Below, piece after piece: positions 1 through 5,371 of a stretch of DNA of 5,907 bases; positions within the stretch are counted from its first letter, which is position 1; each line of letters starts with the position of its first letter. The notes beneath the pieces are model-generated. The model searched no databases and had not been told where the DNA came from. It saw only the letters and a list, made by a program, of their open reading frames with translations. A program made the position numbers and the translations under genes. The stretch is from Actinomycetes bacterium (lineage in GTDB: Bacteria; Actinomycetota; Acidimicrobiia; Acidimicrobiales; Acidimicrobiaceae). The stretch lies in the NCBI GenBank assembly GCA_021819025.1, contig JAKASN010000140.1:1-5907 (forward strand), given 5' to 3'.

Positions 1-1833
1 GATGACGAACGAGGCGGTGTTAGTTGCAGCTCCCACTTTGATGAGCTGAGTTCCCCCTCCCACAATCCTGAGGCGATCACTGCTCAGCGTGAGGCGTAAC
101 TCCAGGGGGACCTTCTCATGTGAGGTCACCGCCACGGGAATGGTGGCGCGACTTGAGGTCAAGGTCACCACGCGGTTTTTCGGTAACCCCACCGATGACA
201 AAATGGAGTTAATCTCGCTAACGACAGCATCAATGGCATGGGTTGATTGCGCGGTGGGAAGTTGGGAAGAGAGCGCGGCGTAGAGCCCGAGCTCTAGTTG
301 GGATACTAGGGCCTTGTCGGACGTTGCTCCAGAGAATGAATGTAGGAGTGCCCAACCCGCCTTGAATCGCCGTGCCGTAGCCATGGGCCGTGTTGTGACG
401 CGCAAAACCGAAGTGCTCTGCCAGCTTGAAAGTGGGTTTTGCGCAAGGAGGGCGTCAATTGCGGATGAGTCGCTGTAAGAACGGAGCACGATACCGCCGG
501 CAACGCCTGCCAGGAGAGAGGCCGCAGTGGCGATCTGATTTGGCGAGCTGGCATTGAGATTCATCGCCAACACCCTTAGCGAAGGATCGTTGGGCTCGTC
601 TTCAAAGACCTGTACCATATCTGCCACTGCAAGGTTGGTCGCTTCGTATATGGTGCCACCCGAGGCGACGTCGCTCTGTAGTTGTGGATCGACAACCAGA
701 GTTGCGAAGCTCGGCCCTTGGTCGACCTGAAGGCGCAATCCCGCCGTGAGAGTGTATTTCAAGTTTGGCTGGACAACGGAGCTAGCGGACGTCACGAGCC
801 TGGTAATGCCTGCGCTGGCCAGCGTTTTCAACCCCGCAGTGTCGAGGTGATTCGAGGTGAGATATGTAGATGGCGTTCTTGGCCCGCCGACCGAGCCCAC
901 CAGTTGATTGGCGAGTCGAAGTTCGTCGGCAAAATACTGGTTCAGCCCACTTGCCCCGAGTGCGGCAAGATTTACCGGAACTATGTCGGTGGCGATGAGT
1001 TGGTGCCCCGGGGTCTGGGCCCAGGCGAGGATGGCTCTGATGGCGTTTCGAAGCGGCAAATTCGAACTTTGCGCAGCCACGCTGATATCCAGCGCAGACA
1101 ACTTCAGAGTTAGGGACTGCTGCGCGGTCCTTGCGAGCAGGGACGCCAGAGCCGGGAGCGCAGTTGCAATTCTGGAAGTGGGAATGCCGCTGGCATCTAG
1201 GGACATCGCGATACCCAAGGGCACGATCCCAGGCTGAGATGCCGCGAGAACGGCCATGGGAAGGACTTTGGTGGCGATGGTCGCCCCATCGTTGATTGCC
1301 GCAAAAACGACTGGATAGACCCCGTCGCACCCTTGCGAGCATCCGGGTAGCTCGATGGCGAGAGCCGATTGGGCAGCTACGGAGTTAGAGGTCGACGCCG
1401 GAGTGGTGGCGCTGACTTGGAATGGAATCGTGGCGACACCCGAGACCTTGGCCAAAGAGGATATCGCTAAGGGTATGGAAGACCCAAGCGGGTAGCCGCC
1501 TACGCCGTTGGATTGCATGTACTCCAAGGCGGATCGACTTTGAAGCCGGGGATAGATGAGCGCCTCGAGGTATGAACTGGTTGGGATATTGTGAAATGAG
1601 ACGAGGAGCGGCACGGTGGTGCCAAGTTCGACGACAGCCGGCCCACCGCTAATTTCGATCGAAGCCTTGGCGCTTTTTGTCGCGCCGGCAGCCGGAACAA
1701 CTCCCCAACTCGAGGCAAGCGATGCGAGAACGAAAAAAGCTCCAGATAGCAATCTCGCTAGAGTAGCGAGTGCGGCCCGTCGATGACTAGTGCCGAGGCT
1801 GGCCCTTGCTGCTAAATTGCCCAGTTCGCTCAC
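1..1833 (-). CDS. DUF6049 family exported protein (N-terminal 611 codons; 3' end outside window)
   Basis: The minus-strand frame is open without a stop from a GTG at 1833 to the left edge. An in-frame TGA lies just upstream (1842-1840), so GTG 1833 is the first possible start, and GGTGAG five bases before it serves as ribosome binding site. Residues 1-27 form a basic n-region with paired Arg at 18-19. Residues 28-46 are hydrophobic, and AGA at 49-51 is a plausible signal peptidase I site, so the product is probably exported. A Ser/Thr-rich stretch spans about 141-154. A CxxxC pair (C165, C169) just before GVYPV holds the only cysteines in the visible part. The segment VVTLTSSRATIPVAV near 555-569 matches the TLTS-x-IPV signature I associate with DUF6049 proteins (M. 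tuberculosis Rv3909, Streptomyces SCO3895). Those genes normally precede murJ (mviN), so murJ may lie just left of the window. A C-terminal membrane anchor is expected but not visible. Molecular function is unknown; an envelope role is inferred from context. Confidence 0.85.
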   Translation of the reverse strand, partial: MSELGNLAARASLGTSHRRAALATLARLLSGAFFVLASLASSWGVVPAAGATKSAKASIEISGGPAVVELGTTVPLLVSFHNIPTSSYLEALIYPRLQSRSALEYMQSNGVGGYPLGSSIPLAISSLAKVSGVATIPFQVSATTPASTSNSVAAQSALAIELPGCSQGCDGVYPVVFAAINDGATIATKVLPMAVLAASQPGIVPLGIAMSLDASGIPTSRIATALPALASLLARTAQQSLTLKLSALDISVAAQSSNLPLRNAIRAILAWAQTPGHQLIATDIVPVNLAALGASGLNQYFADELRLANQLVGSVGGPRTPSTYLTSNHLDTAGLKTLASAGITRLVTSASSVVQPNLKYTLTAGLRLQVDQGPSFATLVVDPQLQSDVASGGTIYEATNLAVADMVQVFEDEPNDPSLRVLAMNLNASSPNQIATAASLLAGVAGGIVLRSYSDSSAIDALLAQNPLSSWQSTSVLRVTTRPMATARRFKAGWALLHSFSGATSDKALVSQLELGLYAALSSQLPTAQSTHAIDAVVSEINSILSSVGLPKNRVVTLTSSRATIPVAVTSHEKVPLELRLTLSSDRLRIVGGGTQLIKVGAATNTASFVI

Positions 1834-1838
1834 CGCAT

Positions 1839-1844
1839 CTCACC
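1839..1844 (-). promoter_or_regulatory. Ribosome binding site of the DUF6049 gene
   Basis: GGTGAG on the minus strand lies five bases upstream of GTG 1833. It supports GTG 1833 as the start rather than the internal TTG codons further in. The 6-bp inverted repeat at 1845-1859 abuts it directly. Confidence 0.5.
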
Positions 1845-1859
1845 GCCGAGTCCCTCGGC
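1845..1859. repeat. 6-bp inverted repeat, 3-base spacer
   Basis: GCCGAG (1845-1850) is the exact reverse complement of CTCGGC (1854-1859). In RNA it would be a tight hairpin with a three-base loop, directly upstream of the DUF6049 ribosome binding site. It is the first of four inverted repeats in this divergent region. Confidence 0.4.
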
Positions 1860-1864
1860 TCCGT

Positions 1865-1882
1865 CCGTGGTCTAAGTCACGG
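1865..1882. repeat. 5-bp inverted repeat, 8-base spacer
   Basis: CCGTG (1865-1869) and CACGG (1878-1882) are exact reverse complements, centred about 21 bp from the previous repeat. Five base pairs alone could be chance; the regular spacing is what makes it notable. Confidence 0.3.
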
Positions 1883-1883
1883 C

Positions 1884-1904
1884 TCGTGTCGGACTTGGAC
1901 ACGA
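1884..1904. repeat. 7-bp inverted repeat, 7-base spacer (operator-like)
   Basis: TCGTGTC (1884-1890) and GACACGA (1898-1904) are exact reverse complements around a 7-base spacer. This is the longest dyad in the divergent intergenic region and has the size and spacing of a homodimeric repressor site. It could equally form a hairpin in a DUF6049 leader transcript. No known regulator consensus was recognised. Confidence 0.45.
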
Positions 1905-1913
1905 CCACACTCA

Positions 1914-1919
1914 ATAGTA
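1914..1919 (-). promoter_or_regulatory. Candidate -10 element for the DUF6049 gene
   Basis: On the minus strand this reads TACTAT, which fits the TANNNT -10 pattern of the main sigma factor. It sits in the only A/T-rich island of the divergent region, inside the dyad TCAAT-N4-ATTGA (1911-1924). Transcription would start near 1907, giving a leader of about 75 bases that contains the three inverted repeats at 1845-1904. No convincing -35 hexamer is seen 16-18 bases upstream, so support is weak. Confidence 0.25.
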
Positions 1920-2005
1920 ATTGACCCAGAGCTCCCGAAACCGACGCGGAGGTTCCTCACAAAGAGCCGCGAAGCCCGGTCTCGCCGTCGGCGGCACTTG
2001 CGACC

Positions 2006-2011
2006 TAAGCT
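2006..2011 (+). promoter_or_regulatory. Candidate -10 element for a leaderless deacetylase transcript
   Basis: TAAGCT fits TANNNT and ends seven bases before the GTG at 2019. A transcript would therefore begin at or one base before the start codon. This arrangement is typical of leaderless genes in actinomycetes and would explain why no Shine-Dalgarno sequence precedes GTG 2019. No clear -35 element is visible. Confidence 0.4.
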
Positions 2012-2018
2012 ATTGGCT

Positions 2019-3032
2019 GTGGGAATTCTCGTAGGTACGCACCCAAAATTCGCCGAACACGACGCCGGCACGGACCATCCCGAAAGCGCTGCGCGCCTAG
2101 ACGCAGTTTTGGCGGGGATTCCTGAATCCGGTGTCGCCGATGCAGTTACATTTTTTACCCCAGAGCCAGCAACCATGCTCGACCTGCAGCGGGTTCATGA
2201 ACCGCACTATATTGACGCCCTGAGGCGCTTTTGTCTCATGGGCGGTGGCCAGCTCGATCCTGACACTGCCGTTTCAGTGGCCTCCTGGGACGCCGCCCTA
2301 TTGGCAGCGGGGTCCGGCGTAGACGCAATACGGCGCTTGCGCAACGGTGAGGCATCTTCGGCCTTCTTGGCGGTGAGGCCTCCCGGGCACCATGCCGTGG
2401 CTGATCGCGCGATGGGGTTTTGTCTAATCAACAACGTTGCCGTCGCGGCGGCAAGCCTCGTCAATGAAGGCGAGCGGGTACTGATCTTCGACTTTGATGC
2501 CCACCATGGCAACGGCACGCAGGACATTTTCTATAACAATCCGGCTGTACTGTATGTATCGGTCCACCAATACCCCCTCTATCCCGGTACGGGGCGTGCC
2601 GACGAGGTGGGCTCGGGAGAAGGTCGGGGCTATACGGTGAACATTCCAATACCGGCGGGTACCACTTCAGCGACATACCGAAGTGCCATCGACGAGATAA
2701 TTTCCCCAGTAGTGGAGAGCTTTGCTCCGACTTGGGTAATAGCATCGGCGGGATTCGATGCACACCGCATGGATCCCCTCACCGAATTGGGACTTTCTGC
2801 ACCAGATTTTGGTGAGATGACCGCTTGGTTGTTCTCTCACGTTGCGCCGGGCCGCCGCCTAGCCTTCCTCGAGGGCGGCTATGATCTTGACGCGCTGCGC
2901 GCCAGTACCGCTTCGACGCTCGCGGGGATGCTCGGCGAGCGCTTGGTTAACGAAGAGCCAAGTCGTGGTGAGGCTCTGGTGCCGGTGGTGCGAGCAATCC
3001 GAGAAGCAAGAGCCAGATCGCTGGAGCTTTGA
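2019..3032 (+). CDS. Histone deacetylase family protein (zinc-dependent amidohydrolase)
   Basis: The 337-residue product belongs to the arginase-fold deacetylase family (HDAC, AcuC, acetylpolyamine amidohydrolase), which uses Zn to remove acetyl groups from lysines or polyamines. Visible motifs from GTG 2019: HPE with downstream Arg-Leu (20-27), RPPGHHA (120-126) with the catalytic His pair H124/H125, GFCLINN (133-139), DFDAHHGNG (158-166) with Zn ligands D160 and H162, AGFDAH (244-249) with third ligand D247, and LEGGYD (284-289) with transition-state Tyr288. All catalytic residues are present and length is normal. The frame stays open upstream to 1806, but that stretch would overlap the divergent gene and has no family character. 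The family-like sequence begins at GTG 2019; TTG 2013 is an alternative. The stop overlaps the next gene's start by one base. Substrate is undetermined; a cytoplasmic AcuC-like role on acetylated metabolic enzymes is one possibility. Confidence 0.93.
   Translation: MGILVGTHPKFAEHDAGTDHPESAARLDAVLAGIPESGVADAVTFFTPEPATMLDLQRVHEPHYIDALRRFCLMGGGQLDPDTAVSVASWDAALLAAGSGVDAIRRLRNGEASSAFLAVRPPGHHAVADRAMGFCLINNVAVAAASLVNEGERVLIFDFDAHHGNGTQDIFYNNPAVLYVSVHQYPLYPGTGRADEVGSGEGRGYTVNIPIPAGTTSATYRSAIDEIISPVVESFAPTWVIASAGFDAHRMDPLTELGLSAPDFGEMTAWLFSHVAPGRRLAFLEGGYDLDALRASTASTLAGMLGERLVNEEPSRGEALVPVVRAIREARARSLEL
3023..3026 (+). promoter_or_regulatory. Ribosome binding site of the CCA-adding enzyme gene
   Basis: GGAG, within the last codons of the deacetylase gene, lies five bases before ATG 3032. 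It decides for ATG 3032 over the adjacent in-frame TTG at 3029 and supports translation from the same mRNA as the deacetylase. Confidence 0.6.
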
Positions 3033-4495
3033 TGGCAGAGACCAATACAAATCTCGACGCCCGGCTGTTGGAGATCCGCCAAGATATCGGGGAGGTAGTG
3101 GCGGCCTTCGATGCAGCGGGTTATCGGCTCTATCTTGTCGGCGGCTCGGTCCGAGATGCCGTTATGGGCGCACCAGCCATTTCTAATGAGGAGGTCGGCC
3201 CCGACGAAGGAGACCATGGTGACGCCATCGTCAGGGCCGATTACGACTTCACCACCGACGCCCTTCCAGATGAGGTGGAGGAACTCATCTCCCCACTGGC
3301 GGAGGCCGTTTGGTTGGTTGGTAAGCGCTTTGGTACCGTCTCATGCCGGATAAAGGGATTCACCTTGGAGATAACCACTCATCGCGGAGATTCGTACCAC
3401 GACGACTCCCGCAAGCCGCAAGTGACGATGCCGACCAGCCTGCATGCAGATCTCATGCGACGTGACTTCCGTATTAACGCGATGGCGGTGGAGTTCACTC
3501 GGGATTCGGCAATGGAAATCATCGATCCATTTCGAGGCTTGGCCGATATCGATAGCCGCATAATTCGAACCCCGGGGACGCCCCAAGACTCCTTCTCCGA
3601 TGACCCCCTGAGAATGATGCGGGCAGCGCGCTTTGCCGCCAAGCTCGATTTCGATGTGGCTCCCGAGGTCCGCCTTGCAATGACGGAGATGGCTCAGCGC
3701 CTGCAGATTGTTTCGCGTGAGCGGATTCGAGATGAATTGGACAAACTCATGTTGGCGCCTCGCCCCTCGGTTGGACTTAGAATCCTCGTTGAAACGGGGC
3801 TTGCCGAACAGTTCCTGCCAGAATTACCTGCCCTCGCTTTAGAGCAGGATCCGGTACATCACCACAAGGACGTGCTTGAGCATACTTACAGCGTTGTGGA
3901 CAAGACGCGCCCCGATTTGGCCCTTCGCTTGGCAGCGCTTTTTCACGATGTCGGAAAGCCCGCCACGCGCAAGTTTGATGTGGGTGGGGCGAGTTTTCAC
4001 AACCATGACAAAGTCGGCTCAAAGCTGACAAAGCGACGCATGCGCGAACTCAAGTACTCCTCGGCGATGGTATCCTCGGTGGCGCGGCTGGTCTACTTGC
4101 ACCTGCGCTTTCATACTTATCAAGCGGGATGGACTGACAAGGCCGTGCGTCGTTACGTCGTGGAGGCTGGTGATCAGCTCGAGGCACTTAACGATCTCAC
4201 GCTAGCCGACTGCACCACACGCAACTTGAACAAGGTCAGGGCCCTCGAAGACCGAATGGTGGAACTGAAAGACCGCATCGCCGAATTGCGCGCCCGGGAG
4301 GAGCTCGAGGCGATACGCCCCGAATTGGATGGGAGCCAGGTGATGGAGATCCTCGGGATCGGTCCATCACCAGAAGTAGGTATTGCAATGGACTTTTTGC
4401 TCAACCTTCGTCTTGATGAGGGCCTTTTGGGTTATGAAGAGGCAAGAGCGAGGCTGCTCGAGTTTTGGAAGAGCCGCAAAGACACTTCATCCTGA
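3032..4495 (+). CDS. pcnA: CCA tRNA nucleotidyltransferase with HD domain
   Basis: This 487-residue class II nucleotidyltransferase adds or repairs the 3'-CCA end of tRNAs from CTP and ATP in the cytoplasm. The palm has GGSVRD (37-42) and the metal-binding DYD (D70, D72) in DYDFTTDA. RRDFRINAMA (143-152) follows, then DPFRGLADI (165-173). DDPLR (190-194) aligns with the nucleotide-selecting EDxxR motif, and RERIRDEL (229-236) with the next helix. The C-terminal half holds an HD domain: HHHKD (276-280), EHT (283-285) and HDVGKP (305-310), as in actinobacterial members. About 27 residues separate GGSVRD from the DxD, apparently 15-18 more than I recall for relatives, and they are rich in acidic residues. 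ATG 3032 overlaps the deacetylase TGA as TGATG. The gene converges on the methyltransferase with 14 bases between stops. Poly(A) polymerase is the main alternative, unlikely in an actinomycete. The symbol follows actinobacterial usage (cca elsewhere). Confidence 0.95.
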   Translation: MAETNTNLDARLLEIRQDIGEVVAAFDAAGYRLYLVGGSVRDAVMGAPAISNEEVGPDEGDHGDAIVRADYDFTTDALPDEVEELISPLAEAVWLVGKRFGTVSCRIKGFTLEITTHRGDSYHDDSRKPQVTMPTSLHADLMRRDFRINAMAVEFTRDSAMEIIDPFRGLADIDSRIIRTPGTPQDSFSDDPLRMMRAARFAAKLDFDVAPEVRLAMTEMAQRLQIVSRERIRDELDKLMLAPRPSVGLRILVETGLAEQFLPELPALALEQDPVHHHKDVLEHTYSVVDKTRPDLALRLAALFHDVGKPATRKFDVGGASFHNHDKVGSKLTKRRMRELKYSSAMVSSVARLVYLHLRFHTYQAGWTDKAVRRYVVEAGDQLEALNDLTLADCTTRNLNKVRALEDRMVELKDRIAELRAREELEAIRPELDGSQVMEILGIGPSPEVGIAMDFLLNLRLDEGLLGYEEARARLLEFWKSRKDTSS

Positions 4496-4509
4496 CTTCG
4501 GCGAGCTGT

Positions 4510-5130
4510 TTAGGCTTTTTTGCAGCGCAGTATGAAGAAGTCGGGCATGACCCGCTCGCGGGGATCGGGCGCGACCCCAACCTCCTCGAGATGGTCAAGA
4601 ATCATGCCAGCCTTTTTCAATTCCGCGAGCGCCCGTGAGAGCACCTTAACGTTGATACGCGGAGGAGAATCAAACCCGAGGTGCAGAACGCGCGTGTCCA
4701 CCAGCATGGTTTCGAAGTAGCTGTGATCTGTAGGGAGGTCCGAAAAGACACGTCGACCGATGAGAGGATGAGGAAGGGCAAAGACGAAGATGCCCGAGGG
4801 CCGTAGCACCCGGCTTACTTGACGATAGAGGCGCTCGGGATCCGGAGAGCTTGCGACGCCGAAAGCTGAGATACAAATATCTATCGACTCGATCCCTACG
4901 AAGGCAAGTTCTGAGATATCCGCCTTGCGGATTTGGAAGGGATCCTGTTCAGGAGTGAGCGAATCTGAGATCTTGGCGATTATTTCCGGGGATGACTCGA
5001 CCACGGTGAGCGAGCCGATCTCCTCGAGGTGATTAAAGCTCACGAGACCCCCGACTCCGCCGAGCTCAAGCACTCTGCATCCCCGAAAAGATCCGATTTG
5101 GTGATCGAGCTGTGTCAAAAGGGGATTCAC
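4510..5130 (-). CDS. Class I SAM-dependent methyltransferase, substrate unknown
   Basis: The 206-residue product has the Rossmann methyltransferase order of motifs. Strand 1 with glycine loop is VLELGGVGG (20-28); the acidic end of strand 2 is VVESS (43-47), E45 being the likely ribose-hydroxyl ligand. An Asp follows strand 3 (D71 in RKADISEL), and strand 4 (IDICISAFGV, 83-92) leads to YRQVSRVLRPSGIFVFALPHP (102-122 region), the usual post-motif helix and strand 5. The glycine loop is ExGGVGG, with Val where the middle Gly of GxGxG normally stands. Only about 18 residues precede strand 1, so the usual N-terminal cap is short or missing. GTG 5130 is the only start before an in-frame TAG (5160-5158), and GGGAGGAGG six bases upstream fixes it. 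The gene lies downstream of ino1 on the same strand but behind a probable terminator. No substrate signature is recognised. Confidence 0.85.
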   Translation of the reverse strand: MNPLLTQLDHQIGSFRGCRVLELGGVGGLVSFNHLEEIGSLTVVESSPEIIAKISDSLTPEQDPFQIRKADISELAFVGIESIDICISAFGVASSPDPERLYRQVSRVLRPSGIFVFALPHPLIGRRVFSDLPTDHSYFETMLVDTRVLHLGFDSPPRINVKVLSRALAELKKAGMILDHLEEVGVAPDPRERVMPDFFILRCKKA

Positions 5131-5219
5131 TGCCCGCCTCCTCCCATTTTCTCGGATCTAAGTACCGAAGACCTCTTTGTGAGCCTCACTGGCTCGTCGG
5201 CGAACTCATGAGACGACAC
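5127..5219 (-). CDS. Possible 30-codon leader ORF overlapping the methyltransferase start
   Basis: A minus-strand frame from GTG 5219 runs 30 codons to TGA 5129-5127. That stop shares GTGA with the methyltransferase start, the geometry of translational coupling. The predicted peptide begins MSSHEFADEP and ends in GGGGQ, the glycines being imposed by the ribosome binding site that it reads through. A TGA directly precedes its GTG, no Shine-Dalgarno is seen before it, and no family is recognised. It may be a chance frame. Confidence 0.15.
   Translation of the reverse strand: MSSHEFADEPVRLTKRSSVLRSEKMGGGGQ
5137..5145 (-). promoter_or_regulatory. Strong ribosome binding site of the methyltransferase gene
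   Basis: GGGAGGAGG on the minus strand, six bases before GTG 5130, is near-complementary to the 16S rRNA 3' end. It is the best Shine-Dalgarno sequence in the window and fixes the otherwise short N-terminus of this protein. Confidence 0.75.
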
Positions 5220-5285
5220 TCAGTTGGTAAATAGGCTAGCTGGCTGGTAAAGATATCGTTGGCACCCTGCCTGGCGTTTAAATCT

Positions 5286-5317
5286 GTCAGGCCAGGCGGA
5301 GTTGCGCCTGGCCTGAC
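5286..5317 (-). terminator. Probable intrinsic terminator of ino1
   Basis: GTCAGGCCAGGCG (5286-5298) and CGCCTGGCCTGAC (5305-5317) form a perfect 13-bp, GC-rich stem with a six-base loop. It starts about 54 bases after the ino1 stop on the minus strand. The stem is followed in that direction by AGATTTAAA rather than a long T run. Actinomycete terminators often lack a strong T run, so termination is likely but the efficiency is uncertain. On the plus strand no T-rich tract follows. Confidence 0.6.
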
Positions 5318-5371
5318 CGCCAAAACGTCCAACGCGAGCTTTGGCTTGCGGCGTTGTAGGTCGGTCTCTAC

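Larger units (their letters stand above)
5131..5371. other. Intergenic spacer between ino1 and the methyltransferase gene
   Basis: The 241-bp spacer holds the 13-bp stem at 5286-5317, a third partly matching arm at 5269-5275, the possible leader ORF and the methyltransferase ribosome binding site. TAGCCT on the minus strand, 13 bases before GTG 5219, resembles a -10 element but lacks a -35 partner, so the methyltransferase promoter was not located. No tRNA or other RNA gene was recognised. Confidence 0.6.

Noticed and set aside
682..1237. Two open plus-strand frames (682-1113 and 908-1237)
   Set aside because: Both are antisense to the DUF6049 coding frame, have no recognisable domain, and are the kind of open frame expected opposite a GC-rich gene.
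782..1342. Open minus-strand frame of 186 codons
   Set aside because: It lies inside the DUF6049 gene in another frame; the uninterrupted 611-codon frame with signal peptide and family motif is the coding one.
1921..1926. TTGACC as a -35 element for the deacetylase gene
   Set aside because: No -10-like hexamer lies 16-18 bases downstream on the plus strand; the region there is GC-rich (ACGCGG).
1806..2018. N-terminal extension of the deacetylase reading frame from TTG 1806
   Set aside because: It would overlap the start of the divergent DUF6049 gene, has an Arg-rich composition with no family resemblance, and deacetylase homology begins only at about 2019.
4472..4521. Possible terminator between the convergent CCA-enzyme and methyltransferase genes
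   Set aside because: AGCC (4472-4475) can pair with GGCT (4513-4516) just before a T run (to 4521), but the stem is short, has internal loops and a long apical loop, and extends into both genes. Too weak to call.
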